Positions 17,551 to 26,364 of a DNA stretch of 42,538 nt are shown here, one piece after another (positions within the stretch are counted from its first letter, which is position 1; the number at the start of each line of letters is the position of its first letter). The notes beneath the pieces were generated by a model. The model searched no databases and was not told the origin of the DNA. It saw only the letters and a program-made list of their open reading frames with translations. The DNA is taken from assembly GCA_023259175.1 (NCBI GenBank), contig JAHFQV010000026.1, positions 1-42,538 of the forward strand, in the 5' to 3' direction. Origin of the DNA: Oxalobacteraceae bacterium. GTDB taxonomy: Bacteria > Pseudomonadota > Gammaproteobacteria > Burkholderiales > Burkholderiaceae_D. Made by a program: the position numbers and the translations under genes.

Positions 17551-19070
17551 TGTCACTCGCCGTCCTCAAAAGCCGCGCCCTAAGTGGTATGCATGCACCT
17601 GAGGTTACGGTTGAAGTGCATCTGGCCAATGGCCTACCTGCCTTCACCATAGTTGGTTTACCTGAGACCGAAGTCAAGGAATCGAAAGATCGGGTACGTG
17701 CAGCGTTGCAAAATGCCCACTTTGAATTTCCCGCACAACGCATTACCGTCAATTTAGCACCGGCTGAATTACCCAAGGAATCCGGGCGTTTTGATCTGCC
17801 GATTGCGCTAGGAATCTTGGCAGCCTCTGGTCAAATTCCGATGGACGAATTGGTGCACTATGAATTTGCGGGCGAATTATCGCTCTCCGGTGAGTTGCGT
17901 CCTATCCGAGGGGCGTTGGCAATGACCTATGCAATTTGCCGCAAAGAGGGTGACAAAACGAGTCCGGTCAGCGCCTTTATTTTGCCGCAAGCGAATGCCG
18001 ATGAGGCTGGACTGGTGTCTAACGCACAGATTTTCCCGGCCGTCAGCTTGCTGCAAGTTTGCGCTCACTTCGCCAGCCGAGGCGCAGAATCGAGAATCTT
18101 GCCGTATCAAAGGCAGCACTTACCGGACCTTCCCCACTATCCTGATTTTAATGATGTGAAAGGACAAATCCATGCGAAACGCGCTTTGGAGATTGCCGCA
18201 GCGGGGCAGCACAGTGCGCTTCTAATTGGACCACCGGGTACCGGAAAATCTATGTTAGCGAGCCGTTTTCCGGGTATCTTGCCCAGTATGACGGAGCAAG
18301 AAGCCTTGGAATCGGCCGCAGTGCAGTCTTTGAATAATGGTTTTACACTGGCCAAGTGGAAGCAAAGACCTTATCGAGCACCGCATCACACAGCTTCCGC
18401 GGTGGCATTGGTGGGGGGTGGTAGCACGCCGCGCCCAGGCGAAATCTCGCTGGCGCATCGTGGCGTTTTGTTTTTAGATGAATTACCGGAATTTGATCGC
18501 AAGGTCTTAGAAGTCTTGCGCGAGCCTTTGGAATCGGGCCACATTAGTATTTCGCGCGCCGCCAAACAAGCCCAATTTCCGGCGCGGTTTCAGTTAATCG
18601 CCGCCATGAATCCCTGTCCTTGCGGTTATTGGGGGCATGCACGATGTCGGTGCACGCCGGATGCCGTTGCACGGTATCAGGGCAAGCTGTCCGGTCCTTT
18701 ACTCGACCGCATTGATATGCAAATTGTGGTCGGCGCATTGAGCCACGAGGAATTAATGCAAGCGGCGCAAGGGGACAGTAGCCAGACCATACAGTCCCGA
18801 GTCGAACAGGCTTTTGCACGTCAAATTGCGCGACAAAACAAAGCCAATAACCTCCTCAGTACCAAGGAAATCGCGAGTTTTTGTATCTGCAGTGAAGCGG
18901 CGGAAACCTTGTTGCGGCAAGCGATGCAGAAATTCAATTGGTCGGCACGTGCCTATCATCGGGTATTAAAAGTCGCTAGAACCATTGCTGATTTGGCACA
19001 ATCGGAAAACATAGAAACGGCGCATGTGGCAGAAGCGATACAGTATCGACGTGCATTGCGCGATGCTTAA
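17550..19070 (+). CDS. comM: YifB/ComM family Mg-chelatase-like AAA+ ATPase
   Basis: The product is 506 residues. The N-terminal Lon-protease-like fold (HLANGLPAFTIVGLPETEVKES) is followed by an AAA+ module. Walker A is GPPGTGKS at residues 227-234 and Walker B is VLFLDELPEF. NPCPCGYWGH and CRCTP supply the conserved cysteines of this family. ComM is a hexameric helicase that promotes branch migration during natural transformation. Its presence is widespread and does not by itself show competence. It is translated directly after ubiK. Confidence 0.93.
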   Translation: MSLAVLKSRALSGMHAPEVTVEVHLANGLPAFTIVGLPETEVKESKDRVRAALQNAHFEFPAQRITVNLAPAELPKESGRFDLPIALGILAASGQIPMDELVHYEFAGELSLSGELRPIRGALAMTYAICRKEGDKTSPVSAFILPQANADEAGLVSNAQIFPAVSLLQVCAHFASRGAESRILPYQRQHLPDLPHYPDFNDVKGQIHAKRALEIAAAGQHSALLIGPPGTGKSMLASRFPGILPSMTEQEALESAAVQSLNNGFTLAKWKQRPYRAPHHTASAVALVGGGSTPRPGEISLAHRGVLFLDELPEFDRKVLEVLREPLESGHISISRAAKQAQFPARFQLIAAMNPCPCGYWGHARCRCTPDAVARYQGKLSGPLLDRIDMQIVVGALSHEELMQAAQGDSSQTIQSRVEQAFARQIARQNKANNLLSTKEIASFCICSEAAETLLRQAMQKFNWSARAYHRVLKVARTIADLAQSENIETAHVAEAIQYRRALRDA

Positions 19071-19121
19071 TCTGTCGCAAGATTTGTTTCTCACTTTTTC
19101 GAGAGTTTGGCATACACTGTT

Positions 19122-19135
19122 ACTTACCAGTAAGT
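19122..19135. promoter_or_regulatory. Operator-like palindrome ACTTACCAGTAAGT upstream of the MCP
   Basis: This is a perfect 6+2+6 dyad, about 170 bp upstream of the MCP start and 50 bp after the comM stop. It resembles dyads bound by TetR- or GntR-type repressors. No T tract follows, so it is not a terminator. The regulator is unknown. Confidence 0.3.
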
Positions 19136-19306
19136 GTAATTCCTAATTAGGACTGACCCATCTTCAAAAATAATGCAGCGTTCTGCCGTGGCATCAAATT
19201 AAAGCTTGTCGTTTTTCGTTCCGTATTTACTTTAGACCGTTCGTAGTGCTCAAGTTGGAAGGCCAAAGTCTTCCGCCTTTTTATACTAGCCAGTCGAGGT
19301 TTTTTG

Positions 19307-21013
19307 ATGAGCATCAAACGCAGAATATGGGCTTTGCCCGCCATTGCCGTTGTGATCTTCGGTATCGGTATTGCCGCCAGTGTTTTTTATTCGACGACCG
19401 CGATCACCTCCATTAAGACCACAGAAAGTATCGATTACCCCGCTTTAGATCGTTCAAAAACCATACAATTGGAAGTGCAGGGTATTGTCGATGCACTCAA
19501 GCAAGCCGTTGGTGAGGACGACAAAAAAGGCATAGAGAGTGTTGGTGAGCGCGCCAAGCGAGTGCGGGAAAAAATGAAAGCGCTGGGCGAACTGCCCGGA
19601 CGGCATGATCTGGCCGAGCGTTTAAGTAAAGAATTCGATGATTACTATAGCCCTGCGCTGACCGTGGCGAAAATCATGCTGAGCATGGAGCAAGGCGATC
19701 CTCAAGCCTTCATCGTACCGATGCAAAATTCCCAAAAAGTATTGGAAGAAGATTTAAGCAAAACGGTCGATGCGGCTAAATCTCAGTTCACTGCGGGCGT
19801 AGACAATAGCGGTGATAATGTGCGCAAAGTTTTGTACACCGTGATTGCGGCGGGCGTGATTGTGACTTTGGCTTTGGGCATTGTGTCCTTCTTCATTATT
19901 CGTACCGTTTGGCAGCAACTAGGTGGCGAACCCGAGTATGCGCAAGAAATTGCTTCTGCCGTGGCATCGGGCGATTTGAGCATGCAGATCGAGGTCGAAA
20001 GTGGTGATACGACTAGCCTACTGGCCGCCTTGGGGGAAATGCAAAACCGATTGCAGAATATGGTGAAGGAAATCAAAACTTCTGCAGAAACAATCAAACT
20101 TGCCAGCGCCGAAATCGCCTCTGGCAATACCGATTTGTCGGCACGCACTGAAAATCAGGCGGGCAGTTTAGAAGAAACGTCAAGCTCCATGACCACCATG
20201 ACAGAGACCGTCAAACAAAACGCGGACAATGCCAGACAGGCCAATAAAATGGTGGAAACCGCCTCCGAAGTGGCGGTGCGTGGCGGTGCGGTGGTCAATC
20301 AAGTGGTCACCACTATGGACGACATCAATCAGTCATCGAAAAAAATCGTCGACATTATTAGCGTGATCGATGGCATCGCATTTCAAACCAATATTCTCGC
20401 CTTAAACGCAGCGGTCGAAGCGGCAAGGGCGGGTGAGCAGGGACGTGGTTTTGCCGTGGTTGCTTCCGAAGTGCGTAATCTTGCGCAAAGAAGTGCGGCC
20501 GCCGCGAAAGAGATTAAGGAATTGATCGGTGACTCGGTCAACAAAGTAAGGACAGGCTCGACTTTGGTGGATCAAGCGGGTAAAACGATGGATGAAATTG
20601 TGGCTTCGGTGCGCCGTGTCAGTGACATCATGTCGGAAATCACAGCGGCGAGTCAGGAACAGAGTTCGGGTATTCAAGAGATCGGTTCGGCCATCAATCA
20701 GATGGATGAAATGACCCAACAAAACGCTGCCCTAGTTGAACAAGCCGCAGCCGCAGCTGAATCCTTGGAAGAGCAAGCGCAAGTGCTGACCAAGACCCTC
20801 AATGTGTTTAAACTCGACCAAGCGCACAGCGCCAATATGTCGCCTACTCGCGCGCCGCTTAAAGCAATGCACATCGCCACGCCGATGAAGGCACCCGCAC
20901 GTGTACCCGTCAGCCCTGCACCAAAACTTCCAGCAAAAACCGCGAAGGCTGCAACATCTTCAAGCAGCAATAAGCCAGCAGATGACGAGACCGGCGATTG
21001 GGACGAATTCTAG
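19307..21013 (+). CDS. Methyl-accepting chemotaxis protein
   Basis: The product is 568 residues from ATG 19307, with GAGG 7 nt upstream; a TTG one codon earlier is also in frame. The first membrane span is at about residues 9-31. A periplasmic four-helix-bundle-like domain follows, then a second span ([20 protein letters not shown]) and HAMP. The signalling hairpin contains [20 protein letters not shown] and [16 protein letters not shown]. The C-terminus DWDEF after an Ala/Pro/Lys linker resembles the xWxxF tether that recruits CheR and CheB in enteric receptors. The ligand is unknown. Confidence 0.95.
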   Translation: MSIKRRIWALPAIAVVIFGIGIAASVFYSTTAITSIKTTESIDYPALDRSKTIQLEVQGIVDALKQAVGEDDKKGIESVGERAKRVREKMKALGELPGRHDLAERLSKEFDDYYSPALTVAKIMLSMEQGDPQAFIVPMQNSQKVLEEDLSKTVDAAKSQFTAGVDNSGDNVRKVLYTVIAAGVIVTLALGIVSFFIIRTVWQQLGGEPEYAQEIASAVASGDLSMQIEVESGDTTSLLAALGEMQNRLQNMVKEIKTSAETIKLASAEIASGNTDLSARTENQAGSLEETSSSMTTMTETVKQNADNARQANKMVETASEVAVRGGAVVNQVVTTMDDINQSSKKIVDIISVIDGIAFQTNILALNAAVEAARAGEQGRGFAVVASEVRNLAQRSAAAAKEIKELIGDSVNKVRTGSTLVDQAGKTMDEIVASVRRVSDIMSEITAASQEQSSGIQEIGSAINQMDEMTQQNAALVEQAAAAAESLEEQAQVLTKTLNVFKLDQAHSANMSPTRAPLKAMHIATPMKAPARVPVSPAPKLPAKTAKAATSSSSNKPADDETGDWDEF

Positions 21014-21024
21014 GGAAGCGCGCT

Positions 21025-21366
21025 TTATTTTGTATTCGGCTTACTTGCCCACGGACGTAATAGCTCGTCAAACTTGGGTGGAATCTCAGAAATTTTCATG
21101 CCGACACGATAGTGATCACCGCTTAAGATGCAGTATAAGCTCGTCGCTTTGCAGTTGACTTGGCTGCGGTGAGACGCGTCGCGGATATGAGGTACTTCTA
21201 TCGTCAATTGATAGGTCGAATTGTCAGGCAAAATTTGCGGGCAAGATATTTGTACGCCGTTTTGTGAATAATTGAGGACTTTCACGATCACAATTTGCCC
21301 CGAAGCTAGGCGTAAGGCTGCGCGCCAATTGACAGGAACACGGGTGCTGGAACGGGCATTGGACAT
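21025..21366 (-). CDS. PilZ domain protein (c-di-GMP receptor)
   Basis: The product is 113 residues and consists of little more than a PilZ domain. The c-di-GMP-binding RxxxR is R5-SST-R9, and the second motif N/DxSxxG is N32-Y-S34-QN-G37. The order and spacing predict real ligand binding. It lies tail to tail with the MCP, 11 nt apart. It could read out c-di-GMP made or removed by the GGDEF-EAL protein at 11-14 kb, but that link is only contextual. Confidence 0.85.
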   Translation of the reverse strand: MSNARSSTRVPVNWRAALRLASGQIVIVKVLNYSQNGVQISCPQILPDNSTYQLTIEVPHIRDASHRSQVNCKATSLYCILSGDHYRVGMKISEIPPKFDELLRPWASKPNTK

Positions 21367-21528
21367 GAGAATTAGGCGAGATTACACGAACACAAGTGAC
21401 TGGCGACCTAAATACGAACTTAAAATGAAGCTTTGCTACGCCCACCTTTTTGCGCTCGGGCGCTTCCTTAAGTTCAGTCTAGTAAAAATTTTCCTACGGG
21501 TAAAGTCGAAGTGTAGAAAAAAAATCGC

Positions 21529-21624
21529 TCAATGCATTAGCTTGTAAAACACCACAATTACCGCGATTGCTAATACCGCCGCGACGATGATTTTCCAGAC
21601 CGAATAGGCTCGTTCGCCTTGCAT
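21529..21624 (-). CDS. Putative 31-residue single-span membrane peptide
   Basis: A complete minus-strand frame runs from ATG 21624 to TGA at 21529. It has a polar N-terminus (MQGERAYSVWK), a hydrophobic span of about 16 residues (IIVAAVLAIAVIVVFY) and the tail KLMH. The composition is that of a real transmembrane helix rather than random sequence. GAGA and GAG lie 3-10 nt upstream. It follows the DUF922 gene on the same strand with a 69-nt gap and sits in an otherwise empty 327-bp stretch between 21367 and 21693. No homologue is recognised. Confidence 0.45.
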   Translation of the reverse strand: MQGERAYSVWKIIVAAVLAIAVIVVFYKLMH

Positions 21625-21626
21625 TT

Positions 21627-21645
21627 CTCGATCTCAAAAATCGAG
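21627..21645 (-). promoter_or_regulatory. Hairpin over the ribosome site of the 31-aa peptide
   Basis: In minus-strand RNA, CUCGAU pairs with AUCGAG around UUUUGAG, ending 2 nt before the ATG at 21624. It would mask the start region and could act as a translational switch. It lacks a T tract, so it is not an obvious terminator for the DUF922 gene. Confidence 0.35.
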
Positions 21646-21693
21646 CGTAAGCCCTTTATTTATGCGGAGATTCGTGAGTAAGCCCTGCGCAAA

Positions 21694-22269
21694 CTACTCC
21701 AGAACGGCACCTTGTTCGCGCCCATGTTTGGTGCGGGCATCATAGTCTAGGTCGCGTTGCCGTGCATCTTTCAGTACCCCTTCGCCTAGGGCATTGGCTT
21801 TTTCTTGTAGCTGGGCGCAGCTCGCCATTTGCGGTAAAGCGTTTAGGAGCTTTTCAATTTGAACCGCGGCTTTTTGCGCGGTCTCAACATGGCCCATTTC
21901 GTGCTCCTTTAAGGCGGCGAGGTAGACATTGAACTGGCGTTTTTGAACGGAGGACGTAGAACCGACCAAAACGGGCAGCGTCACTTTGACATCCACGTCA
22001 ATGTTGACGTTACTTAATTTACACGCGCCATCGGCATTGCTATTCCATTTCAAATTCCACTTCACGAACCATTTTGTATAACCGTGAAAGAGTCGTCCAT
22101 CCTCGTTGATGGGGGAGGCGGCATTGATCAAATTGCCCAAACTCTGACTCGCATCGGCTTTTACTTCATAAGTGACGTTGTCGACCTTTTCACGAATTTG
22201 CGCTTGGGCTAAGCTTGTCAACGATAACAACGATAAGGCCATCAATAGCACTGAAATACGACGTAACAT
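21694..22269 (-). CDS. DUF922 secreted putative zinc protease
   Basis: The product is 191 residues with a signal peptide cleaved near SLAQAQ. The middle has the DUF922 pattern GYTKWFVKWNLKW, LSNVNIDVDVKVTLPVL and then KEHEMGHVETAQKAA. His123-Glu124-x-x-His127 is an HExxH zinc site. The family is annotated as predicted Zn-dependent proteases, without known substrates. Two Cys (in GACKLSN and ASCAQL) may form a disulphide. Confidence 0.8.
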   Translation of the reverse strand: MLRRISVLLMALSLLSLTSLAQAQIREKVDNVTYEVKADASQSLGNLINAASPINEDGRLFHGYTKWFVKWNLKWNSNADGACKLSNVNIDVDVKVTLPVLVGSTSSVQKRQFNVYLAALKEHEMGHVETAQKAAVQIEKLLNALPQMASCAQLQEKANALGEGVLKDARQRDLDYDARTKHGREQGAVLE

Positions 22270-22343
22270 AGATTTCTCCCCCGATAGGATTTATTAGATT
22301 TTATAAATACACGACGACAGCGAACGACTCTAGTTTGAACCCC

Positions 22344-22784
22344 TTATAGAAATTCGCTTAAAGCGATTTCGTAAACTGTTTCCGATGCGGGCGTACCGCA
22401 GCGCAGATAGATGACCGCACTTGCCGCAACCGTTTTTTTGATCGTCAATTGCATATTCACCGCATGATTTCTGTCGTAGACAGACCTTAATTCTAAGGGC
22501 GCAGTGAGCAATAATCCTTGACTGTCTCTTAAATGCAAAGTCGCACCGAAAAGTGCTTGCAAAGTGATCGTTGATGGCGCGCTAATGTTGACTTGAAAAT
22601 CGTCGGTGCTACCGGCTACGGGCATATTTTCTTGCTGCCATGCGACGGACTGATCGACGACGTGTACTTGTAGCGCCAATGTCTTTTGTAAGGGAGAATT
22701 CGGTGCGACGTGATGTAAGACAAGATTGGCGAAGGCGGACGAAGAGAGGCTTAGGGCCAACACCGCAGTCAAGATGATTTTCAA
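22344..22784 (-). CDS. Hypothetical secreted protein
   Basis: The product is 146 residues with a clear signal peptide (MKIILTAVLALSLSSSAFA). The mature part is mostly predicted beta strand, with one cysteine in YLRCGTPASE. I do not recognise the family. It precedes the DUF922 gene on the same strand with a gap of 74 nt, so the two may be co-expressed in the periplasm. The VOC gene lies 21 nt upstream of it. Confidence 0.6.
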   Translation of the reverse strand: MKIILTAVLALSLSSSAFANLVLHHVAPNSPLQKTLALQVHVVDQSVAWQQENMPVAGSTDDFQVNISAPSTITLQALFGATLHLRDSQGLLLTAPLELRSVYDRNHAVNMQLTIKKTVAASAVIYLRCGTPASETVYEIALSEFL

Positions 22785-22805
22785 GTCGACCTCCGTATGA
22801 ATGGA

Positions 22806-23171
22806 CTACATGTGGGTTATCATCAAACAATAGCCATCGGGGTCGATGAGTCTAAATTCACCGTCTGGGCAATAGATCGGATAGGAAATCTGGCTTACGA
22901 CTAATCCGGCTCGAACCAATTGGCGATGGGCCGCTTCGACTTCGTCCACGTAAAGATAAAAAAGTATAGCTTGCTGGCTAGGTACCACAGCATCCGAGGC
23001 CAGTGCCAACATGAGCGCGGCATCACCTGCTTCTAGGCAAGCCCAAGCAATCTCGTCGGAAGCATCGATCATGACCGTGTCCACGCATTCCAAGCCCAAC
23101 ATGGCATAAAATGCGATAGAGGCGCGGACATCTTTGACATAGGCCATAGGCACTAAATTACGTAGACGCAT
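22806..23171 (-). CDS. VOC (glyoxalase/bleomycin-resistance-like) family protein
   Basis: The product is 121 residues from ATG 23171; the frame extends to 23237 without support. The two beta-alpha-beta-beta-beta modules are visible: NLVPMAYVKDVRASIAFYAMLGLECVD, then ILFYLYVDEVEAAHRQLVRAGL and DGEFRLIDPDGYCLMI. The final Asp-Pro-Asp-Gly turn is characteristic. Members include glyoxalases, dioxygenases and antibiotic-binding proteins, so the activity cannot be named. Confidence 0.8.
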   Translation of the reverse strand: MRLRNLVPMAYVKDVRASIAFYAMLGLECVDTVMIDASDEIAWACLEAGDAALMLALASDAVVPSQQAILFYLYVDEVEAAHRQLVRAGLVVSQISYPIYCPDGEFRLIDPDGYCLMITHM

Positions 23172-23370
23172 AAAGAAAAATTTCTCACGAGACCCGGAAA
23201 GAAGACACACTATGCCACCATGCGATGTCGCTTGCAAGCACTCAAATTGCGCGCTAAGAAGTGGCCTAGCTGGACTGCCAATTCTCGTAAATGAGCGGCG
23301 ATAAAATGCGACTGCCGAGCAGGCAAATCCCGTATAATTTTCGGCGATATCTTTAATTATTTTGAGCCCT

Positions 23371-23802
23371 ATGAAAACCCATCACATTACGATTTACCAC
23401 AATCCGCAGTGCGGTACATCCCGAAATACTTTGGCGATGATACGCAATACCGGTATCGAACCCGAGTTGATTGAATATCTTAAAACACCACCCGACCGTG
23501 AGCGGCTGAGCGAGATCATCGCGGCCATGGGTTTGCCAGTGCGCGAGATCATGCGACAAAAAGAAAAGCGCTACGAAGAATTAGAGTTGAATGATGCGAA
23601 ATGGACGGATGCCGATTTGATCGCGGCCATGTTGCGTGAACCGATTTTGATGAATCGCCCTATCGTCATTACCGAAATGGGTACACGTTTATGTCGTCCG
23701 TCCGAACGGGTGTTAGATATTTTGCCTTTGCCCCAAAGGGCTGAGCTCAGCAAAGAAGATGGCGAAAAAGTGATTGATGCCTTGGGCGGGCGAGTAGTCT
23801 AA
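23371..23802 (+). CDS. arsC: Arsenate reductase (glutaredoxin-type, ArsC)
   Basis: The product is 143 residues from ATG 23371; a TTG three codons upstream is in frame. The catalytic Cys14 sits in YHNPQCGTSRNTL. The supporting arginines are in MGLPVREIMRQKE, ILMNRPIVIT and RPSERVL. It reduces arsenate to arsenite with glutathione and glutaredoxin. No arsenite pump or ArsR gene is near, so it is an orphan and may have a housekeeping thiol role. Its 3' end overlaps the next gene tail to tail by 4 bp. Confidence 0.92.
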   Translation: MKTHHITIYHNPQCGTSRNTLAMIRNTGIEPELIEYLKTPPDRERLSEIIAAMGLPVREIMRQKEKRYEELELNDAKWTDADLIAAMLREPILMNRPIVITEMGTRLCRPSERVLDILPLPQRAELSKEDGEKVIDALGGRVV

Positions 23803-24848
23803 AATTTTCTTTTTGTGCGGCCGATTGATTCATGCAAATCCAGTTGCGAGCTAGCACCTATCACATCACGCCCGCTGGCTGTTAAGCGGCGGTGGGTATC
23901 GGGTAGGCGCTGTTGCAAAGCCATGCTATCGCGAATACTCTTGCCCATACCCGTTAGCACACTAAAGCCAATAATGCCTAGGGCAAGACGCGGATTTCCC
24001 ATCACCCTTGCGATGGGTTTGGTCATCAAAAATTTGGTCGCGGGATTGCGTAATAGCGGACTGCGTATCGTGCCTTTCGGGGCGATTCTATCGAGCGCCT
24101 GATTGGTCGCTTGTCTTTGCGCACGACGATTAAATAAGCCAAAAGCCAGCATGCCAAAACCAATGGCTGGCGCAATTTTATCTTGCAAGGAGTCGACGAC
24201 TACCCGTCCACCATGTTTGGTTTTGTCAAATAGACCGCCGTCCATTTCGAAATAGCGATCTTTGTAATTCCCAAAACTTTGTCTGAACTGATCTTTTTTG
24301 CGACTCGCAAATGCGCTAGGATCGCGATACAGTTCAAGTGGTTGCATGAACTGGGTTTTCCGCTGCTGAAAATAGCGACGGGTCATCTCAGGATGGGTGA
24401 ACAGCGTTGCGATGTGCCGTGGGTCATAGCGATCCTTGGTGCCTGGCACAACCCGATCACTGACACCCGAGAGAAAATGACTTGCGCCTTTAACGATCAT
24501 TTCACTGTTATCAAACACTTTCCCTGAGGCGAAATTTATCGCCTTGTTTCTGATGCGTGTGTGCATCCAAGCATCAGGCGGGGTTTCGATTCTGGTCGCT
24601 TCCCGTAGATGCTCCATGCCTTTGAGCGCCAGACTCTGCACGCCACCGTCAAAACTGCGCATCACGGCTTCGCGCTTTTCAGCTTGGAAGGCGCGGAAAC
24701 GCTGTTGTGTCACTCTAAGGCGCTGCGCAGCCTCTGGGTATTGCTGTGAAAAAGAATCCTGTGCTTGCTGAAAATGGACGACGCTTTGCTTCCTGATCCT
24801 GTCGAGGAAACTGGGAGGTGTGGGTTTGCCGCTAGAATCGCCGTTCAT
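23799..24848 (-). CDS. Hypothetical basic protein
   Basis: The product is 349 residues, rich in Arg, Lys and Gln and with a helical N-terminal third (QQYPEAAQRLRVTQQRFRAFQAEKREAVM). Two short hydrophobic stretches (IAPAIGFGMLAFGLF, LALGIIGFSVLTGMG) are weak candidates for membrane contact. I recognise no domain. It overlaps the arsC end and diverges from the solute-binding protein gene. Confidence 0.65.
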   Translation of the reverse strand: MNGDSSGKPTPPSFLDRIRKQSVVHFQQAQDSFSQQYPEAAQRLRVTQQRFRAFQAEKREAVMRSFDGGVQSLALKGMEHLREATRIETPPDAWMHTRIRNKAINFASGKVFDNSEMIVKGASHFLSGVSDRVVPGTKDRYDPRHIATLFTHPEMTRRYFQQRKTQFMQPLELYRDPSAFASRKKDQFRQSFGNYKDRYFEMDGGLFDKTKHGGRVVVDSLQDKIAPAIGFGMLAFGLFNRRAQRQATNQALDRIAPKGTIRSPLLRNPATKFLMTKPIARVMGNPRLALGIIGFSVLTGMGKSIRDSMALQQRLPDTHRRLTASGRDVIGASSQLDLHESIGRTKRKF

Positions 24849-24918
24849 GGTTCACGCTTCGTATGGAGACTGGTTTGGGGTCGGTTGATCGCGTTACATG
24901 TTAAGTATTGTAGCCTAA

Positions 24919-24939
24919 GTTGCAGTCATAGTTGCAGTC
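24919..24939. repeat. Two GTTGCAGTC direct repeats, 12-bp period
   Basis: GTTGCAGTC occurs at 24919-24927 and 24931-24939, between the divergent genes at 24848 and 25024. A third, shorter TTGCAGT occurs near 24990. The repeats could be regulator half-sites; nothing else is visible in this gap. Confidence 0.3.
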
Positions 24940-25023
24940 TTGTTTGCCGCAGAAAATCGAATTTGGAATAAAACTACAACACAAGCATTTGCAGTTTCCG
25001 AGTTGAGGACGTAACCTAGATGG

Positions 25024-25851
25024 ATGACACTTAGCACTTTCCCTATTCGCGCACTCTTTTCTGCAAAACAAAATCAGCACCGGCTGTCGATACGCGACTT
25101 GGCGCTGGTTTTTGCCATTTTGTTGGTGAGTGCAAACGCCCTGGCAGGGAGTCGGCCTATCCTAAAGGCGGTGACGGCCGATAATAATTTTCCCTATAAT
25201 TTTTTGAACGGAAGTGAAGTGCAAGGGAGCAGTGTAGACCTCGCGCGAAGCTTGGCTGATCGTTTGGGCTATGAGCTGGACGTGGAGGTTTTACCTTGGA
25301 CGCGCGCAATCAACACCGCTCAAACGACACCTGAAGTCTTGATATTTAGCATTTCCAAAACGCGTGAACGGCAGGATTTGTTTTACTGGATAGGGCCGGT
25401 GAGTAATAGCGAAGAATGGTTGTATAAGCTTAAATCACGGAAAGATATCAGCATCAAAACGATAGACGATGTGCGGAAATATGTGCTCGGTGATGAAGCG
25501 AGCAATGCCACGATCCCGGCTTACCTGAAATTGGGAATACAGGTGGATACAGCACCGTCTATGCTTTCGAACTGTAAGAAATTTAAAATAGGCCGGGTTG
25601 ATCTGATCGCTTTCGATCCCGCAGGAGTTAAGAATATTTTGGAGCCATGCGGCTTGACCGTGGATGATGTTGAAAAAACCGTGCGCTCGCCGCGTGATAC
25701 TGCGATCTACTTTGCGCTTGGAAAAAACACTTCGGTGGTCTTGGTTGAGAAATTCAAAAATGAATTTGCACGCATGCTGAAAGACCATAGCATAGAGAAA
25801 ATTAATGAAAAGTGGCTGCCGCGAGGCGCGCCACAGAAACAAATTAAGTAA
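25024..25851 (+). CDS. Periplasmic solute-binding protein (SBP family 3-like)
   Basis: The product is 275 residues. A long, basic N-terminus leads into the hydrophobic signal segment LALVFAILLVSANALAG. The mature part has SBP_bac_3 features: LKAVTADNNFPYNFLNG, GSSVDLARSLADRLGYELDVEVLPWTRA and INEKWLPRG near the end. No permease or ATPase gene is adjacent, so it may be an orphan binding protein or a sensor rather than part of an ABC system. The ligand is likely amino-acid-like, by family only. Confidence 0.78.
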   Translation: MTLSTFPIRALFSAKQNQHRLSIRDLALVFAILLVSANALAGSRPILKAVTADNNFPYNFLNGSEVQGSSVDLARSLADRLGYELDVEVLPWTRAINTAQTTPEVLIFSISKTRERQDLFYWIGPVSNSEEWLYKLKSRKDISIKTIDDVRKYVLGDEASNATIPAYLKLGIQVDTAPSMLSNCKKFKIGRVDLIAFDPAGVKNILEPCGLTVDDVEKTVRSPRDTAIYFALGKNTSVVLVEKFKNEFARMLKDHSIEKINEKWLPRGAPQKQIK

Positions 25852-25957
25852 TGAGTCGAGAATTGAGTTTCTTAAAAAGTGGTCTTTCGCGCTTGTCGAA
25901 TCGAACCGCGCTTTCCTAGATTTGATTCACAAGGCCATCGCCAGTAAAATAGCTTCC

Positions 25958-25997
25958 TTTTAAGTCCGATTGGCTGCTCAGCCAATTTGACTTAAAA
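25958..25997. repeat. 40-bp near-perfect inverted repeat upstream of the DUF3297 gene
   Basis: TTTTAAGTC and ATTGGCTG on the left match CAGCCAAT and GACTTAAAA on the right, with one 2x2 mismatch and a 2-nt centre. RNA would fold as a long stem. T's lie on the 5' side and A's on the 3' side, so it is not a standard terminator on the plus strand. It sits 51 bp before the ATG at 26049. Confidence 0.6.
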
Positions 25998-26048
25998 AAC
26001 CACAAGCAAATCTCATTTGCGACAATAGCCCGATAAGAAAGCAAAAAA

Positions 26049-26300
26049 ATGAATGACAACAGCGCCCGTCCCGCATTCCCTGATCGTTTATCAGTTAATC
26101 CACGCAGTCCGCATTACCACGCTGCCGTGTTTGAACATGAAGTGGGCATCAATCTGAACGGTAAAGAACGCTTGAATGTGGAAGAGTATTGCATCAGCGA
26201 AGGCTGGATTACCGTACCAGCCGGAAAAACTTTGGACCGCAAAGGCATGCCCATGATGATTAAAGTAAAGGGTGTGGTGGAACCTTTTTATCGCGACTAA
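26049..26300 (+). CDS. DUF3297 family protein
   Basis: The product is 83 residues. It contains PDRLSVNPRSPHYHAAVFEHEVGINLNG and ISEGWITVPAGKTLDRKGMPMMIKVKG, the pattern I know as DUF3297, a short conserved protein of unknown role. An AAGAAAGCAAAAAA stretch precedes the ATG. The gene stands alone, with the M16 peptidase 64 nt downstream on the same strand. Confidence 0.8.
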   Translation: MNDNSARPAFPDRLSVNPRSPHYHAAVFEHEVGINLNGKERLNVEEYCISEGWITVPAGKTLDRKGMPMMIKVKGVVEPFYRD

Positions 26301-26364
26301 ATCCAAGTTGATCTCATCGCCGCTGCATCTACATTCACATCCCCATCCGCAAAGGACAAGCCCC

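Noticed and set aside
19200-19227. Sigma28 promoter for the MCP gene (TAAAGCTT then TCCGTATT)
   Set aside because: The -35 part fits, but the -10 shares only three positions with GCCGATAA.
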